A stretch of DNA of 64,000 nt from Schistocerca nitens (GCF_023898315.1 NC_064623.1:17063140-17127139); one strand, 5' to 3'. Positions 20,031-32,690 are shown, counted from the first letter of the stretch. Numbers and translations: made by a program. The notes: generated from the sequence alone by a model not told the origin.

Positions 20031-21870
20031 AATATAGAGCTACAAGAATATCAAATATATGGTGGCAAAATCTTGTCACCATACACTGCTGACCCTTTAT
20101 CAACTAATTTTCTGCTATGATTACTCAACAGTTGTGGTGTTACTTGATCTAGCAGAAAATTGTCTCCACAGAACATATTCAACGTGTTCTTGAGAGCAAT
20201 CCACTTTCGTGGTGTGCCAATCTCTATTGCACCACTGATCTGGAGACTGCTTCCTTTACTGAATAACCATTGGACATTAGTTACACAAAAGCCAGCACCT
20301 TGCACTAGAACCCTTAGTTCAGTATTGTGGGAAGCACAAATCAATAGCAAAATGACCAGTGACAAAACAGACTTTACCAACAAATCAGTATCAACATTAA
20401 CATAGTCTCTTCACTTTCTGTTCTCTCTTACCTACCTATGAGTGCACTGATGCAACCCAACTTCGAGACCTAACACATTCGGTCCCCAAATATTCACACG
20501 ACATCACACTTAAATATTAAAGTGCAATAAACACTCAATTGTGGCCATCTGACAAGATTTTAATCAAAATTTGAGCATGAGCAGTGTATCAGAATGTCAA
20601 TGTCAATAATATAAACCATGACTGAGTTCAGATAACAATTACTCTGTTAGAAGTTACTGGTGATCTGCATTTATCATTAAATAACAACTCACAAATTTTT
20701 CAGTTGGACTATATGTACAAATATCTTATTCCATAAATCGGGATGTGAACTTAACAGCTAAAACAGAACATGTTGATACAGCTGGACAAAGTATATATGG
20801 CAGATAACATACATATCATTTTAATAACAATGAAAACTGAACAATCAAACCAAATAAAAACATGGTTAGTATGTGCAGAAGGCAATCATTTGTTATTGAC
20901 GTTGTGGTAGTAGATGCTCTATTTTCATCACACATGACATTCACACTCACTCACTAAGATATTGAGCTTTCCAGGACAGGGACAGTTGTTTTGGTTTGGT
21001 GGGATATGACTCTAGAATGAGGCACGGCACGGAGTTTGACAGCAAGCCATACTGTCACGCCACTGTAGTGCAAACATTCACTAAACTCCAAGAGGAGCTA
21101 ATGTGCTAATCTTAAGTACCTGCCCACTCTCAAAGGTCCTGGTGTGGCAGTTGCTCAACTGCTGGCAGGGCTACTGTACTATCACAGGTATGCTGTAGAT
21201 TCTCAAAGTTGTGATCACCAGTGTTCAGATATAGTTGACATGTTGATCAGACCTCATGGTACTGTAGCAGAGGGAGACATGTGGACTGCATCTCTGAACT
21301 ACCAAAACCTTATATTTGGAGACTAGCCTCTGCTGCTAGTGTACTAAGCATCTAGTGTTTGTGGATGCATTCTACAGACCTCTGTTATTACATCCATAAG
21401 TTGTGCCTGCTTAAGGTTGTGTCACAGAACTCTTCCTGTATGTCAAGTGCTTTTTTGGAATAAACATCTTGGGACTTCTTTCTTGGGTTTCTTCTCTCCT
21501 GTGCCTTCTTCTTTCCTTATTTTGGAGCAGATTTGGTTTCAGAGTGATTTCCAGTATAGGTAAAATGATGAATGGAAGCTCATGGTTACTCCTCAAGTAC
21601 AGATGTTTCTGCTTCTTGTATCATCATGTCTGCCTGCAAGATCTAGGTGAGAGGGGATCAGCTCTATGTTCATGACAATTGCACATCATAAGGTTGCCTT
21701 GTGCCCATCTAAGTAGCCTGTTACTGCTGTCGAGGTCTGCAGGCTGATGTAGTTGTGACAGTCTAACAGCAGCTATCTCCTCCCTTTTGCATCAGAACTG
21801 CAGAAATCTCCTTCTACAGGGTACTTGGATCAATGTGGCTTTAATAGCGAGCCCTTCGCATCAGCTTCCG
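20031..21870. other. Unassigned sequence
   Basis: About 1.8 kb without a named feature. A minus-strand frame at 20051-20383 begins (without ATG) with a strongly hydrophobic segment, VLSLVILLLICAS, like a signal peptide, and continues for about 90 residues with no known domain. The rest is AT-rich with no repeat match in this window. Confidence 0.5.
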
Positions 21871-24700
21871 TGCTCACATTTACATTTACATTTACATTTA
21901 TACTCCGCAAGCCACCCAACAGTGTGTGGTGGAGGGCACTTCTCGCGCCACTGTCATTACCTCCCTTTCCTGTTCCAGTCGCGTGTGGTTCGCGGGAAGA
22001 ACGACTGCCGGAAAGCCTCCGTGCGCGCTCAAATCCCTCTAATTTTACATTTGTGATCTCCTCATGAGGTATAAGTAGGGGGAAGCAATATATTTGACAC
22101 CTCATCCAGAAACGCACCCTCTCGAAACCTGGACAGCAAGCTACACTGTGATGCAAAGCGCCTTTCTTGCAGAGTCTGCCACTTGAGTTTGCTAAACATC
22201 TCTGTAATGCTATCACACTTACCAAATAACCCTGTGACGAAACACGCCGTTCTTCTTTGGATCTTCTCCATCTACTCCGTCAACCTGACCTGGTACGGAT
22301 CCCACACTGACGAGCAATACTCAAGTATAGGTCAAACAAGTGTTTTGTAAGCCACCTCCTTTGTTGATGCACTACATTTTCTCCCAATGAATCTCAACCT
22401 GGTAACCGCCTTACCAACAATTAATTTTATATTATCATTCCACCTCAAATCGTTCCACATGCATACTCCCAGATATTTTACAGAAGTAACTGCTACCAGT
22501 GTTTGTTCCGCTATCATATAATCATACAATAAAGGATCCTTCTTTCTATGTATTCGCAATACATTACATTTGTCTATGTTAAGGGTCAGTTGCCACTCCC
22601 TGAACCAAGTGCCTATCTGCTGCAGATCTTCCTGCATTTCGCTGCAATTTTCTAATGCTGCAACTTCTCTGTATACTACAGCATCATCCGAAAAAGCCGC
22701 ATGGAACTTCCGACACTATCTACTAGGTCATTTATATATATTGTGAAAAGCAATGGTCCCATAACACTCCCCTGTGGCATGCCAGAGGTTACTTTAACGT
22801 CTGTAGACGTCTCTCCATTGAGAACAACATGCTGTGTTCTGTTTGCTAAAAACTCTTCAATCCAACCACACAGCTGGTCTGATATTCCGTAGGCTCTTAC
22901 TTTGTTTATCAGTCGACAGTGCGGAACTGTATCGAATGCCTTCCGGAAGTCAAGGAAAGTAGCATCTACCTGGGAGCCTGTATCTAACATTTTCTGGGTC
23001 TCATGAACAAATAAAGCGAGTTGGGTCTCACACAATCGCTGTTTCCAGAATACATGTTAATCCCTACAGAGTAGATTCTGGGCTTCCAGAAACAATATGA
23101 TACGTGAGCAAAAAACATGTTCTAAACTTCAACAACAGATTGACGTCAGAGATATAGGTCTATAGTTCTGCACTTCTGCTTGATGACCCTTCTTGAAGAC
23201 TGGGACTACCTGTGCTCTTTTCCAATCATTTGGAACCTTCCATTCCTCTAGAGACTTGCGGTACATGGCTGTTAGACAGGGGGGCAAGCTCTTTCGCGTA
23301 CTCTGTGTAGAATCGGATGGGTATCCCATCAGGTCCAGTGGACTTTCCTCTGTTGAGTGATTCCAGTTGATTTTCTATTTCTTGGACACTTATTTCAATG
23401 TCAGCCATTTCTTCATTTGAGCGAGGATTTGGAGAAGGAACTGCAGTGCGGTCTTCCTCTGTGAAACAGCTTTGGAAAAAGGTGTTTAGTATTTCAGCTT
23501 TACGGGTGTCATCCTCTATTTCAATGCCATCATCATCCCGGAGTGTTTGGATATGCTGTTTCAAGGTACTTACTGATTTAGCGTAAGACCAGAACTTCCT
23601 AGGATTTTCTGTCAAGTCGGTACATAGAATTTTACTTTCGAATTCACTAAACGCTTCACGCATAACCTTCCTTACGCTAACTTTGACATCGTTTAGCTTC
23701 TGTCTGAGAGGTTTTGGCTGTGTTTAAACTTGCAGTGAAGCTCTCTTTGCTTTCGCAGTAGTTTTCTAACTTTGTTGTTGAACCACGGTGGGTTTTTCCC
23801 GTCCCTCACAGTTTTACTCGGCACGTATCTGTCTAAAACGCATTTTAAGATTGACTTGAACTTTTTCCAAAAACACTCAACATTGTCAGTGTCAGAACAG
23901 AAATTTTCATTTTCATCTGTTAGGTAGTCTGAAATCTGCCTTCTATTACTCTTGCTAAACAGATAAATCTTCCTCCCTTTTTTTATATTCCTATTTACTT
24001 CCATATTCAGGGATGCTGCAAGGGCCTTATGATCACTGATTCCCTGTTCTGCACTTACAGAGTTGAAAAGTTTGGGTCTGTTTGTTATCAGTAGGTCCAA
24101 GATGTTATCTCCACGAGTCGGTTCTCTGTTTAATTGCTCGAGGTAATTTTCGGATAGTGCACTCAGTACGATGTCACTCGATGCTCTGTCCCTACCACCC
24201 GTCCTAAACATCTGAGTGTCCCAGTCTATACCTGGTAAGTTGAAATCTCCACCTAAGAATATAACATGCTGAGAAAATTTATGTGAAATGTATTCCCGAT
24301 TTTCTCTCAGTTGTTCTGCCACTAATGCTGCTGAGGTCGGTAAAAGGAGCCAATTATTAACCTAGATCGGTTGTTGAGTGTAACCTCCACCCATAATAAT
24401 TCACAGGAACTATCCACTTCTATTTCACTACAGGATAAACTACTACTAACAGCGACAAACACGCCACCACCGGTTGCATGCAATCTATCCTTTCTAAACA
24501 CCGTCTGTGCCTTTGTAAAAATTTCTGCAGAATTTATCTCTGCCTTAAGCCAGCTTTCCGTACCTATAACAATTTCAGCTTCGGTGCTTTCTATCAGTGT
24601 TTGAAGTTCTGGTACTTTACTGATGCAGCTTCGACAGTTTACAATTACAGTACTGATTGCTGCTTGGTCCCCTCATGTCCTGACTTTGCCCCACACCCTT
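21830..24700 (-). pseudogene. LINE ORF2: APE endonuclease and reverse transcriptase
   Basis: Endonuclease: GTESWL-like block near 24560, VIFLGGDFNLPGIDW near 24250, LDLLITNRPKLF, and QGISDHKAL near 24030 (the SDH catalytic block kept). Linker: NPPWFNNKVRKLLRKQREL. Reverse transcriptase: STGPDGIPIRFY, VPNDWKRAQVVPVFKKG, NYRPISLTSICC, FLDFRKAFDTVPH, MPQGSVMGPLLFTIYIND. The YADD box reads FSDD after a frameshift in a T run near 22695. Thumb and C-terminal blocks (SVKYLGVCMWNDLRWNDNI; MEKIQRRTACFVTG) follow to 21830. At least five breaks. Confidence 0.85.
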
Positions 24701-25560
24701 TGAGGCTGTTGCCCTTTCTGTACTTGCCCAAGGCCATCTAACCTAAAAAACCGCCCAGTCCACGCCACACAACCCCTGCTACCCGTGTAGCTGCCTGCTG
24801 TGTGTAGTGGACTCCTGACCTATCCAGCAGAACCCGAAACCCCACCACCCTATGGCGCAAGTCTAGGAATCTGCAGCCCATGTGGTCACAGAACCGTCTC
24901 AGCCTCTGATTCAGACCCTCCACTCGGCTCTGTACCAAAGGTCCGCAGTCAGTCCTGTCGACAATGCTGCAGATGGCGAGCTCTGCTTTCATCCCGCTAG
25001 TGAGACTGGCTGTCTTCACCAAATCAGATAGCCGCCGGAAGCCAGAGAGGATTTCCTCCAATCCATAGCGACACACATCACTGGTGCCGACATGAGTGAC
25101 CACCTGCAGGTGGGTGCACCCTGTACCCTCCATGGCATCCGGAAGGACCCTTTCCACATCAGGAATGACTCCCCCCGGTATGCACACGGAGTGCGCATTG
25201 GTTTTCTTCCCCTATCTTGCTGCCATATCCCTAAGGGGCCCCATTACGCACCTGACGTTGGAGCTCCCAACTACGAGTAAGCCCACACTGTGCGACCGCC
25301 CTGATCTTGCAGAGTGCTTCCCACCGGCATACCTGCTCACTAGGTTGTGTCCTGTAGCACGGTTTCTGCCATGCTGTCGTCAAAGCACTCCCCGTGGATT
25401 AGGGATCACCACGGGCCACCTCCTTTAAGCCCGGGCAACTTTCCCTTTTGTACGACCTGTCTCACAATGGCCCTCAGCTGTCCATTATGCCTTATCTTGC
25501 CCCTGTTCTGGTTGCCTCTCTTTTCATGACGTGTGTGTTCTGCTGGGCTCTGGACACTGT
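21875..25560 (-). mobile_element. CR1-like LINE with ORF1 and ORF2, minus strand
   Basis: A nearly full-length but broken element: ORF1 with an SGNH-hydrolase domain (25410-24738), then endonuclease and reverse transcriptase (24700-21830). It ends in repeated TGTAAA units (21877-21904), the short tandem 3' tail typical of CR1-like LINEs. The plus-strand LINE at 25.58-30.56 kb is of the same family and ends in similar GATGTA units; their 5' ends face each other near 25.57 kb. Confidence 0.85.
24738..25410 (-). pseudogene. LINE ORF1 protein with SGNH (GDSL-like) hydrolase domain
   Basis: Block I reads VGLLVVGSSNVRCV near 25280, with the nucleophile Ser in the GSS position. A stop codon follows near 25220, after which the main open frame (24738-25187, 149 codons) continues. 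HVGTSDVCRYG near residue 31 is the GxND-type block III, and DRSGVHYTQQA near residue 121 is the final DxxH block. Kapitonov and Jurka described such esterase domains in CR1-like ORF1 proteins; ORF1 products bind element RNA. The catalytic triad appears kept apart from the stop. Confidence 0.75.
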
Positions 25561-25591
25561 AATGTCGCTCAACCCACTCAACTTATGCAAG

Positions 25592-26888
25592 ATGGCAACA
25601 TGTGTACACATATTAGTTAATTGTTCTGTAAATCGTGCGTATTTAGCCTCTATAATGTGCAGGAAAATACAACAATTGGTACCAGAATATGCTCAGTCAC
25701 ACATACGTGGTATTGTCCACATTGTCTTTATGAAAGTAGATCAAGAAAACATACCAGTAGTTGTGTCGTGTGCATGTGGAAAAAAGTGTAATGGTCATCT
25801 GGATGCAGCTGAAATTTGTAGTTCTAACTGTGAACTTAAAGTGCTAGAATCATTGTGGAAAGACCTTAAAGGTAAAAAAGAACACATTACACTACTGGAA
25901 GACATAGTGAAAAGCTTATCTAAACTGCTACAAGAGTAACTTGGAAATTTTCAAACCTACAACAAACCAAAGAAATGTGCTAAAACTAAACTTGTTTCAT
26001 ACATATACTGGTTGCTTAGAGCAACCAATTTCAACATCTATCTTTGAACAGTGAACTTGAAACTGAATAGTCTTACAATCAAAGTGAAAATATCAATCTG
26101 AATAGGCAACAAAGAAATGCACAATGCACTCGTTATGTCAAAATATACCTGTAGAAACTGACAGTCATGAAACGAAGGTGAACAAACCATGTGACAATGT
26201 AAACAAAGGGACATCAAAAAGTGTTAGCATAGTTTTGCTTCCTAACAGCCAAGGCAGAGGAATTACAGGAATTTTTCATTATCAGCAACACCTAAACACT
26301 ACAAGTGTTGTGAAACCAGGAGCAGACTTGCAGGAAATTCCGAAGGGCTATGAAAAAGGAAATTGTGTGTTGAAAGATAAATGTGACATGATGGTAGGCA
26401 CAGAAAATGTATGTAAGACTGATTTACAAGTAGCAACCAAAGTATTAGCAAAGACACTATGCATATTAGGGGATCAGAGAGTGATTGTGATAGGAATACC
26501 ATACAGACATGACCTTACTCAATCTTCATGTATAAACAAAGAGGTACACAAAGCCAACAGGATGCACAAAATGATCTACCTGTCCACTTTAAATGCCATT
26601 TTTCTCAGCTTAGACGATCCCAAAAGAAAGCACTTTACAACACATGTGATGCATCTAAACAAACAGAGGAAATCACTGCTCAGCCAGAAGACCAAACTGC
26701 CTTTGGCAAGTATTTTTCCTAAAAGTGAGAACTATGACACAATTGCATTTCCAACAGCAAAGGAGATCTGTAAAGTACCTTGCACAACGAAGCCTGTCAA
26801 AGTCCTGGGAAACATTTCCCTAGTAATGAATCCAGCTGCAACAGTAATAGAACATGAGGAACCATTGGTAGAGACTTTAATCAACTGA
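25592..26888 (+). pseudogene. LINE ORF1 protein: Cys-rich, coiled-coil and SGNH hydrolase parts
   Basis: ATG at 25592 (MATCVHILVNC). The first part (to 25939) has a cysteine-rich stretch, CACGKKCNGHLDAA then CSSNCELKVLE, followed by a Lys/Leu-rich likely coiled coil ending in KSLSKLLQE. A break follows; the second part (26124-26888, 254 codons) holds SIVLLPNSQGRGI (block I), MMVGTENVCKTD (block III) and FTTHVMHLNKQRK (the final His block). The block I Asp-Ser has become Asn-Ser. Layout matches the ORF1 of the LINE starting at 50887. Confidence 0.7.
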
Positions 26889-28264
26889 CAAACAATTGGG
26901 GAAATTACAATCTTGTCAGTGTTGATAAGACATCATGCGGAACATTACTAAATGCCTTCTCTGAAAACTACCTAGAACAGATAGTTAGCAACCTCACTAA
27001 TGATGGAAATATATTGGATCTAATGGCAACAAATAGACCTGACCTCTCTGAGGATGTCCACATCAAAACTGGTATCAGTGATCATGGTGTGGTTGTGGCA
27101 ACAATAATTAACAAAGTACAAAGAACAACTAAAACAAGCAGAAAGATATACATGTTCAGTAAACTAGATAGAAAATCAGTAGTGTCATATCATAATGAGG
27201 AGCTTGAAACTTTCTGCACAGGACAGAAGCAAGTAGAGGAATTATGGTCAAGTTTAAAAGAATAGTTGATCATGCACTGGATCCAATAGAACAGTTCATT
27301 ATGGAGGGGAACCTCCATGATATACAGTCACTGTGAAGAAACTTCTAAGGAAACAGAGATTACTGAATAATAGGTGTAAAACAAATTTTAGGGCTATAGA
27401 GAGAAGAAGAATGACACACATTTGACTGCCAAGAGCATCAAGCCTTCAATGACTACCATAACAGAATATGGTCAAATAATCTTTCACAAAACACAAAGAA
27501 ATTCTGTCTGTATGTAAAGGCTGTTTATGGCACCAAATGTCCAGTCCCTAATGAATAAGACACGAACTGAAATTGAGGATAGCAAAGCAAAGGTTGAACT
27601 GCTTAACTCAGTTTTCAAATTTTCCTTTACAAAGGAAAACCCAGGTCAATTTCCCCAATACAATCCTCATACCAGTGAAAAGATGAATGAAGTGAATATT
27701 AGTGTCAGCGGTGTTGAGAAACAGGTCTAATTGTTAAAACTGAAAAAAGCTCTGGTCCCAATGGAATCCCTGTCAGATTCTATACTGAATTTGTGGCTGA
27801 GTTAGCCCCCCTTCTAACTATAATCTATCACAGATCCCTCAAACAGAAAACCATGCCCAGTAATTGGAAGAAAGCACAAGTCACTACTATCCTCAAGAAG
27901 GGTAGCAGAAGTGCTTCACGAAACTACCATCCAATATCCTTGACATCAGTTTGTTGTAGAATCTTAGAACATACTCTAAGCTCAAACATAATGAGGTATT
28001 TTGGAACAGAATTATCTCCTCAATGCCAACCAACATCAGTTCCGAAAACATCGACCACGTGAAACCCAACTCACTCTTTTCTCACGACATACTGAAAGCT
28101 TTGTATCAAGGCAATTAGGTATATGCAGTATTTCTTGATTGCCAAAAAGTATTTGACTCAGTACCACACCTATGCTTATTGTAAAAAGTTTAATCATATG
28201 TTGTATAAAGTGAAATTTGTAACTGGATTGAGGACTTTTTTTGTAGGGAGGCTGCAGCATGTTA

Positions 28265-29583
28265 CGAGGTGCATTCAAGTTCTAAGGCCTCCGATTTTTT
28301 TTCTCCAGACTGGAAAGAGATAGAAACATGTGCATTGTTTTAAAATGAGGCCGCATTCATTGTCAATACGTCCCAGAGATGGCAGCACCATACAGCAGAT
28401 GGAATTTTACCACCAGCGGCGAGAATGAGAACTGTTTTAAATACTTAAAATGGCGATGTTTTCCTTACTTAACAGCATGCAATCATTCGTTTTCTGAATT
28501 TGCGTGGTGTGAAACCAATTGAAATTCATCGACAGTTGAAGGAGACATGTGGTGATGGAGTTATGGATGTGTTGAAAGTGCGTTCGTGGGTGTGACAGTT
28601 TAATGAAGGCAGAACATCGTGTGACAACAAACCGAAACAACCTCGGCCCGCACAAGCTGGTCTGACGACATGATCGAGAAAGTGGAAAGAATTGTTTTGG
28701 GGGATCGCCGAATGACTGTTGAACAGATCACCTCCAGAGTTGGCATTTCTGTGGGTTCTGTGCACACAATCCTGCATGATGAACTGAAAATGCAAAAAGT
28801 GTCATCCAGGTGGGTGCCACGAATGCTGACGGACGACCACATGGCTGCCCGTGTGGCATGTTGCCAAGCAATGTTGACGCGCAACGACAGCATGAATGGG
28901 ACTTTCTTTTCGTTGGTTGTGGCAATGGATGAGACATGGATGCCATTTTCCAATCCAGAAACAAAGCGCCAGTCAGCTCAATGGAAGCACACAGATTCAC
29001 CGCCACCAAAAAAATTTCGGGTAACTGCCAGTGCTGAAAAAATGATGGTGTCCATGTTCTGGGACAGCGAGGGCATAATCCTTACCCATTGCATTCCAAA
29101 GGGCACTACGGTAACAGGTGCATCCTACAAAAATGTTTTGAAGAACAAATTCCTTCCTGCACTGCAACAAAAACGTCCGGGAAGGGCTGCGCGTGTGCTG
29201 TTTGACCAAGACAATGCACCCACACATCGAGCTAACGTTATGCAACAGTTTCTTCGTGATAACAACTTTGAAGTGATTCCTCATGCTCCCTACTCACCTG
29301 ACCTGGCTCCTAGTGACTTTTGGCTTTTTCCAACAATGAAAGACACTCTCCGTGGCCGCACATTCACCAGCCGTGCTGCTATTGCCTCTGCGATTTTCCG
29401 GTGGTCAAAACAGACTCCTAAAGAAGCCTTCGCCACTGCCATGGAATCATGGCGTCAGCGTTGTGAAAAATGTGTACATCTGCAGGGCGATTACGTCGAG
29501 AAGTAACGCCAGTTTCATCAATTTCGGGTGAGTAGTTAATTAGAAAAGAAAAATCGGAGGCCTTAGAACTTGAATGCACCTCG
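28265..29583 (+). mobile_element. Mariner transposon with perfect inverted ends
   Basis: Terminal inverted repeats of over 30 bp, starting CGAGGTGCATTCAAGTTCTA, match without a visible mismatch. TA flanks both ends (28263-28264 and 29584-29585). Length is 1319 bp, as expected for a complete mariner. It sits inside the reverse transcriptase of a much more decayed LINE, so it arrived late. The high quality of its ends and long open frame suggest recent mobility in the genome. Confidence 0.95.
28670..29506 (+). pseudogene. Mariner transposase (DD34D), N-terminus broken
   Basis: The open frame of 278 codons covers the second DNA-binding helix and the whole catalytic domain. Catalytic residues: first Asp in AMDETW (near residue 87), second Asp in FDQDNAPTH (near 184), third Asp in APSDFW, with 34 residues between the last two: the DD34D mariner signature. 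The linker motif is WVPRMLTDD here (WVPHxL in most mariners). The N-terminal helix-turn-helix lies upstream (from about 28460, NLRGVKPIEIHRQL) but is cut off by one in-frame stop near 28597 and a frameshift near 28668. It ends GDYVEK, a usual mariner C-terminus. Confidence 0.9.
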
Positions 29584-30560
29584 TACCTTGGATGGAGAGT
29601 CATCTTCAGATGCAGATGTAACTATAGGTGCACCCCAGATAACAGTGTTGGGACCCTTGCTATTCATGTTGTGTATTAATGACCTTGCAGACAATACTAA
29701 TAGTAACCTCAGACTTTTGCCCATGATGCAGTTATCTATAATGAAGTACTGTCTGAAAGAAGCTGCATACTGGTAGGCATTCAGGCAGATCTTAATAAGA
29801 TAACAAAGTGAATAAAAGATTGGTGATTTGCTCTAAATGTTCAGAAATTTAATATTGTGCACTTCACAAAATAAAAAAAAATTGTAGTATCCTATGACTA
29901 TAATATCAGTGAGTCACAGTTGGAATCAGCCAACTCATACAAATACCTAGCTGTAACAGTTACATGAACTGGACTGGAAAGCATAATGGTTCATAGGGAT
30001 ATGAAATGGAATGATCACATAGGCTCACTCATGGATAAAGTAAGTAGTAGACTTTGGTTTATTAGTAGGGTACTGGGGAAGTGCAACCAGTATATGAAGG
30101 AGTTTGTGTACAAATCACTCGTGGAAATGGTACTTGAATATTGCTCAAGTGTGTGGGACACGTACCAAGTGGGACTAACAGGGGATATTGAATATATACA
30201 GAGAAGGGCAGCACGAATGGTCACAGGTTGGTTTGATCCACGGGAGAGTCTCGCAGAGATACTGAAGGGACTGAACTGGAAGACTCTTGAAGATAGCCAT
30301 AAACTACCCTGTGAAAGTTTATTAACAAAGTTTCAAGGACCAGCTTTAAATTATGACAACCCCCTGACACAGGGATCATAAGGAGAAGATTGGATTAATT
30401 GCTGCATGCACAGTGGCATTCAAACAATCATTCTTCCCATGGTCCATATGTGAAAGGAATATGAAGAGGCGCTAATAAATGGTACAATGGGATGTACCGT
30501 CTGTCATGCACTTCACAGTGACTTGCATAGTATAGATGTGGATGTAGATGCAGATGTAAA

Positions 30561-32090
30561 ACTTCAGCTACAGAAGTAAGTGCCAATAGAAAAGTAGCTG
30601 TAACAATATCAGTAGCTATAAAAAACCAAGAACCAATATCTGAAAGGGAGAATGGTCACAGCATGCATATCTACACTAATAACAATAGTAGTGTGAAATG
30701 ATGCAGGAGCAACACCATCAGAAGAAGAGGAAACAACAATAATTGAAATGCGCAGTGTAGCAAGCTGGCAAGTAACAGCACCTATCCTGTAACTCTTCAG
30801 GCTTTCCCAGCGATCTAATGACATCTTAGGTTGTCGGGTGTTCTGCTGGATATCAGCATTGATCTGCAAGCAGTGGCTAAAAGAGATACAAACACATACT
30901 GCTGTTATTCTGAGCAATCTGGCTCGCTTTTACCAAGCCCTATTGCAATAGTTTTGCTGCACCTTCTAAGTTCTTGGATAATTCGATTGTTCTTTCAAAA
31001 TTTCTGCACGAGAGGGTTTTCTCTGCAGTGAGCACAAGGCTATTCGGGCTCACATACATTCTTGTGGGGTTCTGTTTGACAGTAGCACTGTGAGTCGTGT
31101 GGCGGTGCTCCGCGAGGTGTCGTGACTGATGCAGACGGCGACGAAAGGCGCTGGGACAGTCGCAGCCACCTGTAGTACGTCTCAGGTTATCCCGCTTGCC
31201 ATTGCTAGAGGCACGTGCATCTTGAAGGGCTCTGTTAGCATCCTGAAGTGCAGATCAGGTGACTGTGTGCTGTTTTGGAATTCTGTGGAGCAGGCTCTTG
31301 TAGAGTCTGCAGAATATTGTGGGAGTCTTGTCAATTAATCTTATTCTGTTATACTGTCACCACCACAATAATTCTAGCTGGTCTTGAGAGCTAAGCTATA
31401 AGGACCAAGTTCTCCAGAAAGTGGTGAGAATTTTTGTACTACTAACACTGTTCCTGCATCCTGGTTACACCTGAAAGCCAAGTTGTATTTATTTTCATGT
31501 CAATGTATGAACAGTACTGTGACCTCTAGTTGGTCATGTTTTGTTAACATTTTAATCAATAACTATTGCAAGAATTCTTTGAGCGTGTGAGACAAATGAT
31601 CTATATTTCTTATAATTATGAACTATAAATTAACAGTATAATCTGGAGTATCAGCTGTGTATGTGCTAACCGCACATGACCCTGCCATTGCCCTGCCATT
31701 GTGGCATTCCAAAGTCAACCGAGTATAGTAACTGCATATTGGCTGTCTGCAGGTACTTCCTTTGCTACAGAATTTCCATCAATTACTGCAAATGGATAGG
31801 TGGCACTACATATGCAATTAGAGATTGCTGCTACAAGGCACTTAAATGTATCTTCTTAAAAGTCAGAGCATACACACACAGAACCTGGGGGAGAAGATAC
31901 GATGAACATTGGAAGACTGACATCAAAGCCTCATTGAGATACTGAGTCCTTACCTGCACCACAATCATTGGTATACAAAAGATTTTATTAAATTGCAATA
32001 TATGTCATGCTGTGCAACTATTGTAATTATTGTCATTTTCCTGTTTAATTACTTATTGTCTTTGTCTTTCAACTAAATGTGAAGTATATT
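30561..32090. other. Unassigned sequence
   Basis: No feature I can support over 1.5 kb. The start (30561-30790) has a Ser/Asn-rich broken reading in the plus strand that could be ORF1 tail of another LINE. A 69-codon frame at 31129-31338 has moderate GC content but no known domain. Confidence 0.4.
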
Positions 32091-32294
32091 GCCGGCCGGA
32101 GTGGCCGAGCGGTTAAAGGCGCTACAGTCTGGAACCGCACGACCGCTACGGTCGCAGGTTCAAATCCTGCCTCGGGCATGGGTGTGTGTGATGTCCTTAG
32201 GCTAGTTAGGTTTAAGTAGTTCTAAGTTCTAGGAGCCTTATGACCACAGCAGTTGAGTCCCATAGTGCTCAGAGCCATTTGAACCATTTTTTGT
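32091..32294 (+). repeat. tRNA-derived SINE (family 1)
   Basis: A box GTGGCCGAGCGGTTAAAGG, B box GGTTCAAATCCTGCC, the standard body, and a GAGCCATTTGAACCA end. The flanking AGTATATT (32083-32090 and 32295-32302) is the target duplication. It is close to the copies at 5198 and 14788. Confidence 0.9.
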
Positions 32295-32500
32295 AGTATA
32301 TTTATCTCCTTGTTGTTCTTTTGTGTAATTATTTATTATTATTCTCATTTACTTAATTATGCAATGTATCTAACTTGTATTTCTTCTCAGACAATGGAAA
32401 ATCGAGGATGAACTTCAACATGAAACAGGACAGGTTGCTACTCACCATGTTGACTGCCAGACTGACATGGCATGCTTGATATTTGTGAGATGTAGATGTG

Positions 32501-32502
<2 letters not shown>

Positions 32503-32549
<47 letters not shown>
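32503..32549. repeat. (CA)n microsatellite
   Basis: About 23 CA units. Open frames of Cys-Val repeats over it on the minus strand are artefacts. Confidence 0.95.
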
Positions 32550-32551
<2 letters not shown>

Positions 32552-32690
32552 TACAGCCTCTGTTGTCTTCAAGTGTTAAACATTTGTCTAAGTATTCTTT
32601 TAACTGACACTGATTATATGTTATGATTCTCAAATATAAATCAAGGATTTATATTTGTATTTGTAAATCATTCTTTTAAAGGATGTCATC

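Larger units (their letters stand above)
26900..30380 (+). pseudogene. LINE ORF2: endonuclease and reverse transcriptase remnants
   Basis: Endonuclease C-terminal half at 27014-27265 (LDLMATNRPDLSEDVHI, GISDHGVVVATI, keeping SDH). Linker near 27330-27500. Reverse transcriptase: LAPLLTIIYHRSLKQKTMP and NWKKAQVTTILKKG then NYHPISLTSVCC (27793-28062). After the mariner come VLGPLLFMLCINDLADN (29640-29690) and a YADD box that reads FAHD (first Asp lost). C-terminal blocks at 29986-30381 (KWNDHIGSLMDKVSSRLW; YIQRRAARMVTGWF). Many stops and shifts. The endonuclease N-terminus is missing or unreadable. Confidence 0.75.
25580..30556 (+). mobile_element. CR1-like LINE with ORF1 and ORF2, split by a mariner
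   Basis: ORF1 at 25592-26888, endonuclease from about 26900, reverse transcriptase to about 30380, and a 3' tail of GATGTA-like units (30531-30560). The mariner at 28265-29583 interrupts the reverse transcriptase between the QHV and LDGESS motifs. Sequence and 3' tail place it in the same family as the minus-strand LINE at 21875-25560. It is strongly decayed. Confidence 0.85.

Noticed and set aside
32353-32633. Cys-Val repeat proteins
   Set aside because: They are translations of the (CA)n microsatellite.
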